From: Dasyornis broadbenti
Lineage: Eukaryota; Chordata; Aves; Passeriformes; Dasyornithidae
DNA: 64,000 bases
Assembly (NCBI GenBank): GCA_013397935.1
Contig: VZRN01005387.1
Location: forward strand, 938,434 to 1,002,433
Direction: 5' to 3'
Positions 50,801 to 63,400 of this stretch are shown here, piece after piece; position 1 is the first letter of the stretch; each line of letters begins with the position of its first letter. The notes beneath the pieces are model-generated. The model did not search any database. It saw only the letters and a program-made list of their open reading frames with translations, and was not told where the DNA came from. The translations under genes were made by a program, and so were the position numbers.

Positions 50801-52000
50801 ATTTAGTGAACAGCATTTCATACAATATCTTGTTTTTTAGAAAAATTTTCTAGAGGCAAATCTAGACAAATTTTTGCAGAAATATTTACCAGAAAAAGCT
50901 AGACAATAATTCTGAGGAGCTGTTATCCAAAAGGTAAATTTGTCTGGATTTTAGCCAAGCTGTATAGAAGCTCTACACTTTGAGGACAAACAATGCAGGC
51001 TAGAATATATGATTGCTGTAAGTCACTCCTTGATAAAAGGCTAAGGAGTTTTGTTTCCCAATATGACTAAAGCACAACAGCACTGGGAAAACTGCCTCAG
51101 GAAGTCCACACACAATATAAATCATAATCAGATTTTCCATACCTTTCTAGACACAGGAACTCCTAAAATACCAAACCAATGCGACTAGAAGTTGAATACT
51201 AAGCCAATAGATTCTGCAGGCGTATTTTTCAAAACAGATCTGTGAGCTACATTTATCCATGTTTATGTCTCTATCCAGATACCTATTTTATAAGATACTC
51301 TGAGGAACAGTATAGCCTCTTAACGAGATTTCCTGAACAAACCCAAAATGAAAGCTAAACTAATTCTCACAAAAAGCTACACAAAACTCCCCCCAGTTTC
51401 CAGTAACAGCAAAGACATCTCTCTGGCTTTTGGAGCTTGCTGCTCAACTCTTGGCCCTGCAAATAGCTTATTTATACATGGATTGTCTGGAAAGATTTCT
51501 GCTTTGTTTTATCTACAGGCTAGTAAGTAATATGCATAGAACTCTCTGAGCCAATGCCATAGTAATGCTGTGATATTCAAAAACTTTTTTTGTTGATACT
51601 CAGATGTTGCATATTACAATGAGATTATATTTTTGATGGAGATTTGCAGTATATTGTACAACAAAATACTGTTATGATAATGGTATTAACACATTTTTAC
51701 ACCCAGCTTTTTCTTCTTCATATATTGTATGTCTCTAACAAAGTACTTGAAAAATTATTTCATACCCAACACCTATATTGTACATCAACAGGTAGCATTT
51801 TTGCCCTACATTTTTCAAGCAGTATCTCCTCACGTGCTTTGATTAAACCCTGATGCAGGGTCCATGGTATAAACAGGAGTCCTTGCATGGACTTCAATGA
51901 ACTAAGGAACAGCATTTGAGATGGAAATATAAGATCTCTTTGACGGTTGTACAAACGTGCTACCCTCAAAAGTCTTTTCTGTTTTGTCAATGTTAAGGAT
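47830..52000. other. Intergenic AT-rich DNA between S1PR1 and the reductase gene
   Basis: No gene recognised. The reductase 3' UTR would extend into the high end of this stretch on the minus strand, but I saw no canonical AATAAA close to the stop codon, so its end cannot be placed. Confidence 0.55.
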
Positions 52001-52130
52001 TTCAAATCAGTTATCATTGGTAGCAGACATTATTATCACAATTATATTCTTACTGGAACCTTCCCTGAATTTAAAGTACATGGTGTGACCCGCTGAACCC
52101 TGAGAAAGGAAAAGAAGCTCAAACCTTGAT

Positions 52131-52226
52131 TCAAACAATATGACTTGGATCCCAGGAAACACGTCTCCCATCATGCATTCCGTTCAGAATTTCAACATCA
52201 TCTTCTGCTATTGTAAAATCAAACAC
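52131..52226 (-). CDS. Aldo-keto reductase terminal exon
   Basis: Encodes VFDFTIAEDDVEILNGMHDG and a further 11 residues ending in SHIV, then TGA (52133-52131). Acceptor TTTCCACAG ends at 52227. In the bacterial relatives the matching segment is the (I/V)FDF-x-L-x(3)D helix followed by a short tail, so the gene ends at the expected place. Confidence 0.9.
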   Translation of the reverse strand: MFDFTIAEDDVEILNGMHDGRRVSWDPSHIV

Positions 52227-55200
52227 CTGTGGAAATGCATATATAGTTAACATCACGAACACAGAGAGAATCAACAACCTGATATCTATTCTAATATTTA
52301 ACTGACTAAGATTCATTTAAATGTGAGGCTGAATTTTATATGCTTTTCCTTCTGAAAATTCTTCTTGTATTTTGTCACAGAAAAGTACTCCATCAAGTTG
52401 ACAGGCACCACTGGGTCCTTTTCTCCTTTAGTGACTCATTTTTATTTGTAGACTATGTTAAGATGATTTTGTAGCACTCTGGCCTCAGGCAAGGGTCTAA
52501 GACAAGGGTAGTATCAAAGCTGGTTTTGACAGCCCTCTCTATTGTCACTGCTAGAGATATAGGATACCCTGACAGCAATCTCTTTGGAAGAATGAGCTCA
52601 GCATTTCACTTACATCCCAATGTTCAGTTTAGAGTGTTACAGTTCTCTTTCTCAGAACTTTAGACAAAGAGAATTATCAGAAGGTATCAGGATATTCACA
52701 AAGCTAGCAAACCAAAGGCTGTGTCTATTTTTTCTATGATTCCACTTTGACAAAACTCTGACAGGTGAGCTAAATACAGAAAGCATGCTACAGTGCCTGA
52801 GTACTAACTCACACTTGAAAGCAATCACCTGTCTTCAAACACAGGTTCTTAGAGTCGCTGACTTCTCCTGTGGCCAGACCTGCAATGTGAATGATGGTGT
52901 CAGTGCTTTCTTAGCAGGTGTCATGTTGAGACATTATCATCAGGAAGTTGCTTCTGTTGTCTTTGTCTGAGTTCCTCCATGCTCAGTAAAAAGATTCTGT
53001 GGAGCCTGAACTGTAGCCAAATGAGCTCCTCCCATCCTGCATTATCCAGCAACCACTGCCTTCTGGAATGATCCTTGTAGTCAGATCCATCGCTCTCTCA
53101 AGCCTTTTAAGCCAAAACCAGGGACCAGTCACAACTAGAAACACTATATTATATACTGAGGCTTTAATGAGGACCAACTTGACCAGAAGAGGTAAAGACT
53201 CAGGTCAACACACAGGCATGAGGGAAAGAAAAGAAAGGGAGATGTGACAAACAACACTCGGTCATTGCGTCCATTCCTTCCTCTCTCCATCTTAAGCATT
53301 GTAAGTTTGGATGCAACACATTCACTCAGTTGTGTGAAATGAATTGGTGGTGCCATAGAGTAAACTCTGTAAACAGTAAAATTAATCTGGATTTAAAATA
53401 TCATTGGAGAAAATAAAAGTATAAGGAAGGATTTTTAAACTGGTTTTGTTCTCTGATCTGGTTCCCAATACAGTACCACAAGCAGCTGTGCTTGTACCAC
53501 AGAAGGCAGCGTCTATGTCAGAACAAACAGTCAAGGCAGGAGCTATATAAACAGGCATGGCCACCAGAAGAAATCCTCATTACATGTATATTGATTTACA
53601 CCTACACACACACATGGATAAAAATAGCAGACAGAAGTTTCCTGCCTTCTTGCAAAGTTTCTTCCTGATTTTCCAAACAGTTCATACCCCTACGATATTT
53701 TTGGAAGTAAAAATAAGTTGTTGTGGTTTTGCCTCTCCTAAAGAAAGAACACTTTCAGATGAGAGAAAAGAGAGAAAAATCAAGTAATGAATTAAAACTA
53801 TTTGGTATGAAAAGGAAATTTAAAAAAAGATGCGGGGGAGGAATCATGCTGCCAATTCTCATTCATTCCCACTTTTCTTTGTCCATCCCCTTCATGCCGG
53901 GACCTTTTCTGCACATTGAGTAGAAGGAAGAAGGTAGGGGAAGAGTCAGCTCTGACTGCAATTTCCTTGGAAGGTTCTCCATCTCAGAGATTTATCCCCA
54001 AGCGAGTTTTAAAGCTTTCATAAACCGTTATGAATACCATCCAAACTCCTTCCATTTGACCTATGTGTCTATCACAAAAAGAATGTAACCATAACCAGAT
54101 TAGGATGTTCTACAACCAGACAAGTAATAAATAGAAATATTAGTAACAAAAATCAATTTCAAAAGGTCTTCTATGGATTTTTCTTTATATACAGTGATTA
54201 GCTCTCCAGCCAGTTTCTGACATTCGTGAGTTATGGTTTTTTCCTACATCGTGATCATTTTATGGTACCATCAAAAGCCAATTTTGACTGAGTTACTCCA
54301 GTATGAAACTGATATAGGAAAATGGGAAGGCAAACCAAAGTATTAAAAACTGTTACTTGGATGTTAGTCAGACTTGAGTGCATAACCAAATCTTACCTTG
54401 CAGTTTTCCTCTATCCGTTCTGCTTTTGTTGACTTTGGAATAGTGACGATCCCATTCTGAAAAGAATAATGCTTTCCATCATTAAAATCCACAATTTTGA
54501 AGAAAATTATCTATCTTCAAAACATTTCAAGAAATTCCTCGTGTCTTCTGAGGTTTTATTTTCATTTTCTGGGGGACACTGACATTTCTCTATGCCGTTT
54601 GCAACTGCTGCTATGTACATTGCAGTCATTCAACAAGAGCTAAGAAAAAACTGTGCCCCTGGAAGGCTGGGCTGAGTCAGCCTAAAGCTGCTATGATCTA
54701 ACATATTGAACATATATCAAACACTGTATGGTTTATATCAACTCAATACACTGTTTCACTGCTTAGTACTTTGTGTTGAGTGACAGAAATGGAACGATGA
54801 GGGATACTGCCTGTAACATTTACTTCGGAAACATCACTTATTGCTGGCTCTTATTCTCTACAATCAGATTATTTGTGTATTTAAAACACTGGTATGATTC
54901 GTGTACTACATTCCAAATTTCCAGTACAGCAGTCAGTTCACACAGTATCAACACAATGAAAGCAGAAATACTTTCTGTATGAATTCTGGTTTGGTGCACA
55001 AACCCCAAACTATTTGCATTTTTTCCTGAGAAAGGAGACACATTTTTATTACCACCCTCCACTACCTGTATGCTCCAGCGTATGCAAATCTGTGCTGGAG
55101 TTCTGCCATACTTCTTTGCCAGCTGAATGATAGCAGGATGAGTTAGGGCTTCACCTTTGGCCAAAGGACAGTAGCCTTCAAATACAATATTTCTGCTCCT

Positions 55201-58200
55201 ACAATAATCAACCAGCTCCTGAGGTCTTTGGAAAGGGTGGTATTCAACCTTAGATAAACAGGAAAAAACTTTTAGTAAAGAACCCAAGAGTCCATTTCGT
55301 AGAAAACACCACTGATAAAGGAAAATAATTTTTCTCTTATTTTAAAAATCCAACATGAGTGAAATCATTGCTTCTGGGAAGTAGATGTCAGGTATTGGTT
55401 TTAGAAGACACATGAAGGGTATTAATCAACAAGTATTTTACCAGTAATTGGCACAACAGTTAACTATGTATTTTATGCTTCCCTCAGAAGCAAGGTGCAG
55501 TTGGATTTTCACTATTGTTCTGAGAAATACATACAAATGCACAGTGGAAGTCAGCAACAGGTCATTTTAATTGCTTGGAGACTACTTTTTCTTCCCCAAA
55601 TTTATGTCCTTTCCTGTTTCTTTAGTAATGATTCTTTCTAATGATCTTTGGGTTGCACAGGCAAGGGGAGGGGGCTGAGCAGAGGCTGGGTTTGCAAGCA
55701 ACCAACCAGAACAGTTTGCTTACGATGAGGACCTGACCTTGGAAGCAAAGCCTGTTGGCATGGATTGCACATGGCAAATCCTGTATTCTGTGTGTGGTGT
55801 CACCAGCAGCTTATGCAGGGAAGCAATCATGCTGTGGAATGAAGTGTGAAGGAGACCCTTTGTAGGAAGGAAAATCACAAATTGCCAAGAACCAGTTAAA
55901 AGAGGAAAAGTAACAAGCTACAAAGACACAGTTGTTGGAAGCAAACGGAAAAAGAAGTTATTGGACAGTAATGATCTCAGAGGAGAGACATATTCTAGCA
56001 TGTAGCTAAAACCAAAAGAGAAACTCTGTAGTATTCTTAATAAGTTATTTAAATAAGTACTTCACAGTTTATACATTGTAAGAAGCATACACTCCTCTGC
56101 ATTTAGAAGAAAATGGGTAGTGTTTTCTTGTATAAAATACACAATCATGTGATGTATTTTTGTGACTCATCATTGTTCCAGGGATCAAACTCTTGTGCAT
56201 TTTGAAGAAAAATACTCTTCTGAACAATTACCTCAACACGTGGAATCTGGAAAATTTCTTCTGCCACAAAGAGGACAAATGAACTTTTCCTGTTTCTCAT
56301 CTTTAGTACATGTTGTCTTTTCAGACAACAATAGTCAGGAACAATAGGCTGGCAGTCATTCAACATGAGCTAAGAAAAAACTGTGCCTCTGGAAGGCTGG
56401 GCTGAGTCAGCCTAAAGCTGCTATGATCTAAATTACTAGGTGGACTCGGGAACAAGGTTCAAGCAGCAGACATCCATGTCTTCAACCTTTGATGTTTCTT
56501 GACCTTTGAGTACCCTTTGTATTTCATGTGTGTATGTGTAAGACCAATGCTTAGGTCATACAGTTATTCACTTGTTTGCAGCTGAACCGACTATGAAATG
56601 TTCTCATTGTGTCTATGCTAAACTACAAGGGGAGAAATTAAAGAGCAAGCAGGGTGTGTATCACTCCATTATTAGAAGAGTAATAAGCAATTTTAGTAGA
56701 TGTTCTTTATACTAAAAATAGCAAATAATGTAGCTCAGAAAATATTAAATAAAGAATGATGTATTTAGGATCAAATGCTGAAACATCTGCAGAGCCTCTA
56801 TCGCATCATGTGACCTATTCAGCATTTATTATTAAAATAACTGCAAGAAGAATTTACATGCTAGTCTAGTAAGATTCCAGGCAGCACAGTTCCAGGTCAC
56901 ACCAGAAATACCTAAATCAAGAACAGTATGCTGAAATATCACCTATCTGCTTCACAAGCAGAATACTTGTACAAGAGCAACAACTACTTCCCACCTGAAA
57001 AGATCATATTTCGGGCCTTTCATTGAATCAAGAGACTCCCAAATTTTGTGAATCAAATTTTGCCACATGCAGTTGTGTGTTGGTAGAATCAAGTATTTTT
57101 CTTCTTAAATATATTACTAAAATAATCAAATGCATAAAATAAAATAAGTACTTTTGAATTTCATTTTTTTTTAATGAAAACAATCTGGAAGGTTCTAGCA
57201 GCATCTGAATGCAAGGCACTAGGATTCTGAGCTACAAGACACATAAGGTAAGTGGTCAACATTTGCTTCCCCTCAAAATAACAACTCCTACTTCCTGTCT
57301 TGCCCCACCCTTGCTATTTTCATCACCAGACCTTTGTCGGGCAAGGGCTGTCTGTCACATGATGGCAGAGGAAATCTTGATCTTTTCTGGCACTCTACCC
57401 TGATTGATTTGTGTGTAAAAACTGGCATCTGTTTAATAGAACAGTTTGCAATTCACATTACAGAACTTCACAGCTGCTACTTGCTCAGCCACAGGGGACC
57501 TTCAACTAAAGCACTGTTTTTTTACAACAATCATAGCAACAGGGAAAAGTTGAGCTTAATAACAATCCTGACACATGGCCCCAGAAGGTCAGACCTCAGA
57601 TGATGGTGCCCAGAGGCCTTACTCTTTCCACCCTGCTGTGGGTCCTTTTCACCTGGTAAAGTTTCTGCACATCCGGAATTCGGTAATTTGCTCAATGGGA
57701 ATGCTGAGTCTTACAATTATTTCTCTTTATGAAACTGAAACAGAAGCCTATAAATATTTTCTCTATAGAGGCACAGTTCAGGTGAGTTTATGTACAAAGG
57801 GGTTGTTTTCTAATGCCTCATATACATGTCCACCTTGTACAAATTCACACAATACAGCTCGATATTAATGGCAATACCAACAACATAACTAAGTCTCTCT
57901 GAGGTCATTACAGAGTAACTTGCACTTCTCCATGAGTGGAAAATATTGACAAGCATTCCTACATAGAATTCATGGAGGAACAATTTGTATTTGGTTTCAG
58001 TGCACCACTTTAGTAAATGAAACATATATATTCATTAAATACTTTTAAAATCTTGGGGTTTTTTTTTCCCATAATGACTGAAAGGCCTATGAGACTTTAG
58101 AGAGACTTCAGAGATTCCTTTGAGCATAAATCTAAACTTTCTACGGCCAAGTCAATTACAAACTCTGGCACACAAACCTGGAACTTCTGGGTTGTAAGTT

Positions 58201-60404
58201 TCACTCTACATGATGCTAGAACAAAAGGCAATCATTTTACAGGGTTTACCAGTACTTTTAATAGTATATTGAAATTTTAAAAGGTGCTGGATTATTAATA
58301 AATAACTTAGCAATCCTATATTCTTGAAAAGACAGGCCTTTCCCACTTCTTTAAAAGATACAATGATACTGGGTTTTTTTCCAGGAACTGAGAAGAAAGG
58401 CAGTACTTAAAACTCTGTAAAAGAGAAGTATTGCTTACTTCTCCTGCCTTCCTACTTTCTCCTCTTCACAGAAAAAAAAAAAAAAACAACTTTCAATTTT
58501 AACATTATAAGGACTGTTGTAAGAACATCCTGAATTCTAAAAGGGAAGTGGTTTTCCTCCGCTTGTTTCTTCAATATTTATACTTTGTATACAATGACTA
58601 TTTGCAAATGCTTTGTATTTAGTAAGTCCATTGAAAGAGTACACTACTTTATGCATAAATAGTGAAAAACACCCTGTATGATAAACTGTGGACAGAGAAA
58701 TAAGAACTAAGTACAGCATTTCCAGTCCCAATTTGAATTTAGGAATTCATCAGTTATTTGATGCTGCTTACGTAATCTCATCATCAGTAAGTCTCCAACA
58801 CTAAGCAAGAAACAGAACAAATACTCTTCTGAGCATAACCTGAAGTACGGTTTATAAGATTCCTATAACACTAAAAAATATATAAATTAACGCTGTAACA
58901 AAGCTGTTCAAAACGGAGCACTTCACAGTGGTATGGGTAATTCACTGTTGGTTTTTGCTTTAAATTTAGAACGATGCCGTGTAGGAGCTCAAAGAAATGT
59001 CTAGCAGGGGCCCCCTCCCACCCCTCAGTATCACCAACACCTCAGCTTTTTGTCTCCTCTTTTTCAGCCTCAGAGAGTTCTGTCAAATAGCACCAAGAAA
59101 CAGCTTGTCTCCATGGGTGCTACTGAAGCAGTAAGACTGGTAACATTTTGACACTGTAGGTAAGAGGAAATTTCAAAACAAAATCAGTATATTTTCCCTG
59201 CAGTGATTTAGTAGAACACTGAAAAGCCACTGTCATTTAACAGGCAGTAACATCTCATGCCAGACTCTAGGATGACTTTGTAGATGTGCATTTCTTGAAC
59301 CTGGGCAGATTCACTATTGAACAGTCATCAACCTACCCACCTTAACATGTATTTCAATAGCTTATTTTGAATAACTGAATTTAAATATTATATATGGTTT
59401 TATGCTAATTTAACATTACTTGATTGTCTTTTAGTAACCTTTAGTCTAGTGGACAGCTAAAATCAGAGTTGTTTGGTTCTGACAGTCACACTCTGAGCAA
59501 CACTTTTATGGCTGTTAATGACATTAAACCATAAACAGCTGCCAGAAATCCTGACCACGTGTACAAAGGGGAAAAGCATGCGCCTGCACTCCATCCATTC
59601 CAGTTCCCACATCCATGTCAGCATAAGCACACTTTCTCTGGCAGGAGGTGGTAGGAATGGGAGCATGAACTTCCAGCACAGCTGTAGGCAGAAACCTGCA
59701 ACAAGGGAACGTTTGTCGAGCGTCCTGGCAGTCTGCCGGTACGTAGGTGGTCATCCTAGATCTGCCTAGGGCAGCAAAAAAAAATTTGCCAGGGCTGTCA
59801 CAGCACCTGCTTAAATGAGGAGTTCACTGAATTTACTTGAAATAGGAAATGAGGGGGGAGCAAGGGAAAGGGCACCCTTGCACAGATATATAATTAACTG
59901 AGGCTTTCAGTGTTGCTTATAGGAAATAAAAAAGTATCTGAACACAGGCTTTCCGAAAACTTGTTCACTCTGAAGATGCTAAATGTTCTGTCATTCTTGA
60001 ATTTTATTTCTAAATTGTTTTATCATTAAAAAACTGTCACAGAGACCATTTGTTTGTGTCTTAAATCCAGACATAAACAAGTAGCCTGGGAGGAACTGGG
60101 TGGGGGAAACAGGAGGAAGGACTTCCCTGTCCTTTGGGTCATCTTCCTGAATGGTTTTCCAAATGTAAATTGAAATGAAAGCAGAAATTGTATGATTACA
60201 GCAATCGTTTGGGTGTAGTCTTTCAGCTGTAGGGGTGGGGAGGAGGTTGCTAATCCAAAAAACCAAAGTAAAAACCCAAACCCAGATACTTAAAATAAAT
60301 TAATCCACTCACCTGATTAACATGTGGAGTAATCACAGAGTCTTCCTTTAATTGCTCAAGATGGCTGATAAGAAAATTGCTTACGCCAATTGATTTACAC
60401 AAAC
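52131..60404 (-). CDS. Aldo-keto reductase, YtbE/glyoxal reductase-like; last four exons, 5' part missing
   Basis: NADPH-dependent oxidoreductase of the aldo-keto reductase (TIM-barrel) superfamily, presumably cytosolic and acting on small aldehydes or ketones. Four minus-strand exons join in frame with GT...AG borders: 60313-60404, 55066-55248, 54397-54456 and 52131-52226, giving 143 residues and a stop. The joined protein follows bacterial YvgN/YtbE closely: KSIGVSNF, then HVNQ|VEYHPFQRPQELVDYC, EGYCPLAKGEAL, AQICIRWSIQ|NGIVTIPKS, and a short tail ending in SHIV. The third family signature (I-P-K-S-x4-R-x2-E-N-x2-V), which holds the NADPH 2'-phosphate, is complete only across the last splice junction. 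The catalytic Asp, Tyr, Lys and His lie in N-terminal exons that I could not find up to 64000, so the gene is partial here. Mammalian AKR1 enzymes are more distant than the bacterial type; I know of no mammalian counterpart at this locus (inference). The specific substrate is unknown. Confidence 0.88.
54397..54456 (-). CDS. Aldo-keto reductase exon (NADPH-binding IPKS exon)
   Basis: A 60-bp exon, too short to stand out as an open frame: NGIVTIPKSTKAERIEENCK. Acceptor TTCTTTTCAG ends at 54457 and donor AAG|GTAAGA begins at 54396. It supplies the Lys-Ser and Arg...Glu-Asn residues that hold the cofactor phosphate. Confidence 0.92.
54622..54701. repeat. 80-bp dispersed direct repeat, copy 1 (intronic)
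   Basis: Begins GCAGTCATTCAACA and ends GCTGCTATGATCTAA. It matches 56352-56431 at 78 of 80 positions without gaps, and similarity stops abruptly at both ends. It lies in the 609-bp intron between the VEYHPF and IPKS exons. Confidence 0.95.
55066..55248 (-). CDS. Aldo-keto reductase exon (VEYHPF exon)
   Basis: 61 codons in phase 0 at both ends, from VEYHPFQRPQ to IRWSIQ, with acceptor CTAAG at 55249 and donor CAG|GTAGTG. The Asn-Gln of the previous exon followed by V-E-Y-H-P restores the family motif NQ(V/I)E(Y/F)HP. This exon is flanked by two near-identical 80-bp repeats in the neighbouring introns. Confidence 0.92.
56352..56431. repeat. 80-bp dispersed direct repeat, copy 2 (intronic)
   Basis: Same orientation as 54622-54701, from which it differs only at two positions (T for A near the start, T for C mid-way). 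It lies in the 5.1-kb intron on the other side of the VEYHPF exon. Confidence 0.95.
58472..58486 (+). repeat. Poly(A) run of 15 bases
   Basis: Simple A tract in the large reductase intron. No retroposed body was recognised next to it. Confidence 0.75.
60313..60404 (-). CDS. Aldo-keto reductase exon (SIGVSNF exon)
   Basis: Acceptor TTTCTTTAG ends at 60405 and donor CAG|GTGAGT starts at 60312. The exon begins with the last two bases of a Gly codon and encodes LCKSIGVSNF... ending in HVNQ. It carries the second aldo-keto reductase signature around G-V-S-N-F. The preceding exon must end after the first base of a codon. Confidence 0.88.
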
Positions 60405-63400
60405 CTAAAGAAAAATAGAACAAGAAAAGGCTTTGGGACAATCCTAACTACTTGAGTGGATGATTTGAAAAATATCACTTTCAAGAGACAAAATGATTTT
60501 TCACATCATTTCTGTAGAGCAAAACACCACAAAAAATGCACAAAACCAGCACCGAAATCTAGTTTGACAGTGTTATCTGAAAGCGTGGTTCTGTCACAGT
60601 CATGTTAGGAAATCATTTTATAATCTAAACACACTGGAAACTCCCCAGTGTATAAAAACTCCAGGCTAAATTCTGGGAAAGGCTAGTGTAGTATAAGCAA
60701 AGAACAATTGGACTCCACCAGAATGAAAAGAAGGAAATGGTGTTCCAAGCAGCGTGCCAAAACTAAAAGAAAGTGGAACATTTGCTGAAGACTAATAAGG
60801 TGTGAGCAATACAACCCAAGGACATGCAGCCCCAATGAACCGTGTCATGCTGCCTGTATTTCTATTAGATCATTACAAGATGTCACATAAGACTCAGTGC
60901 AAAATCTTCAATTAAATGAGCAGTATCTTGCAAGAACCATGAAGCTTACAAATGTAAGATTTCAAGCTAGATTTCTCAGCTCCTGTTGACAAACAAATGA
61001 AGTTAAATGGGACCTAGGTTATGAAGGACGTGAAGGTTATTTTTTAAATAAACCTTAAGTATGCATGCATGTGTATAAATTAAGAGCTGACGATCCTGCA
61101 ATCAGATGCCTTCCTTCAAACCTCAGATATGATAAAGGACAACTCCCAGTCTTGGCCTGCCACCGCCCCTCAGCCCTGACTCGCCTTGGACAGTTTGGTC
61201 TTTCTGCTGTGCTAAACACAGCAAACAGGGACACCAGCTGGGGTCTCAGGCTGTGCATTCTGTGGACCACGACTCTGACCAATTTCTTAAGTAGGGGAGC
61301 GTTGTCTGGATTGACTTGAGTTGCATTTTAGTTTGTAACTCTACAGATGGACAGTCTGTCTTTGTGTATGAACACAGAAGTCTGATCCCTGTTAATCCAG
61401 TATTTCTTTGAGCTCACCAATTCTATAAAATGCATAGACATGTGTGTTTCTATATACAAAGAAAGAAATTACATTTTTCTAGTCCTCTATGAAATTCTGT
61501 AAGTGAAGTTACAGTTTACTGCTAATTCTTATAAAGAGATTGTTAAAGTCTTAAAAAAAACCAGCTTTCACATATTTTAGCAGCACAAGCTGATAAGCTA
61601 CACAGCAGCAAAACCTGCATACATAGCATCACTTTTTAATGTGGCTTCTTTTGTAGAATATCAAAAGAAGAAAAAATGTATTAACAGCTAAAATGCCAGA
61701 CGCCTTTCCCTGACAGAAATTATCATTGTTCAGGATGTATAATATAATTAGGTTAAAACCTGCACTATAGTGATTTACATAATTTGTATGTAATCTGCCA
61801 GAAGGAGCAAAAGCTGAGCTTTTAACAAACAACCCTGGAGTGTCAACACTAATAAATCATTATGCCACAGCAGTCAGAAAAACACGGTTTTAACACAATG
61901 GTGAAGCAAAATATTATACACTATTGTTGAAAGCGAAGGAGTTACAAAAACCATGCCATTATTGCCCTTGAAGAATAAAGCTTTCATTTCAGGTTGAAAT
62001 AAAACAAAATTCACTCACAGACATGAAATAGTACATTTCCACAAAAAGCTTCCATTTTTTCCCCCTACAGTATACTCTAAGATGTTTTGCTTCTAGTATA
62101 TTTCTCATAGGAGACTTTGAAGTCTGTTACATTGTGTTAGATTTCCCATCAAGGAATTTCAGGTCAGTTATGTTTTGCATTAAAAGTCATCTGAGCCATT
62201 CCTACTAAAATCAGTATTATAGCATTCGTACATTTAGAGGGATGTCCCACAGAGAAAGCTTAATTCAAAACTGCCAAGAAAGTAAACATATTCCCAGAAA
62301 ACAGCGAAATAGTTAGAATTTCAATGTTTTTGTAGAACCAATGTTTTCTTAAAACTTTGTTTTCAAGGGAATACACTTAAAACATTTCACTTTCATTAAA
62401 TACACATTTAGTTTGGGTAAAGTAAGAACTCTTCATTTCAACTCTGTTGCTTTGGTGTTACAGTTTAATACATGACAGTTAAAGTGTTTTGACTTTTGCA
62501 TTAAACTACAATAAAAACCCCAAAAATATTAAAACAATTGCACAGTCTAACTGTATTTTAAAAATCTTATTTCAATGCATGGTGGAAACATGAATTCAAA
62601 ACACTGGAATTTCCTGAAAAATAGAGCTCAAATTTGAACAATCAACCGATGGATTTTACTCTAGAGAATTGCTTCCATTTGCCTGGTGGAAGATTAGCAC
62701 AGTTGCTCTGCATTGTCCAAATCTCAGAAAGACTGCCTTTAAGAAGAAGATTATATGGACTTATTTCCACATTTACATCTTTTGGATTAATTCCTAAGAA
62801 TGAAGATTCAAGAAAAGATGGATAAGAAACAGAAGGTCTGGTTAGCTCCTGGGCCTTATCTGACAGACTGACACCTGTGACTGTGTCTATCAAACAAGAT
62901 GTATGAAATCATATCAACAGTAGAAATAAAAAGCCTGCATATTGAGGAACTTGTGTAAAATGGTCCTGACTTTGTCTTGAAATAACCTGAGAGATGTAGG
63001 GGACACATTTCCTTATATTTCCTCTCTCATGGAGCTCCAACAGAGGTAAATTTCCCCAAAGCTCCTGCCATAGGTCTCAAAAACACCAGAATGCTCTTGA
63101 GAATGGGGGCAGGCTTTTTTTTTTTTTTTCCAATTTAATACCTGTTTAGAATGCTTAAAAATCTCACTGCAGACAATTCAGGCACAATACATGTTGTTAC
63201 AGCTCTCGTGACTGCAGGTGATTTTAAAGTCTATACTTTTTAACTTAACCATTTTAACTAGTCCTGACGTTCAAGTTTTCTGAGATAAAAATTTGCAATA
63301 TATTAGCTATAATCCCTCTAGAAAGTACCCTTAAAATACACATTTTTACTTTCTTATTTACAAAGTCACGGAGCTTTGACTCAGGGAAAGCATAATCCTT

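Noticed and set aside
62642..62893. Minus-strand open frame of 83 codons with an acceptor-like CAG near its start, considered as an upstream reductase exon
   Set aside because: It ends in a stop and lacks any aldo-keto reductase motif, so it cannot precede the 60404 exon. It could be an exon of something else, but nothing recognisable supports it.
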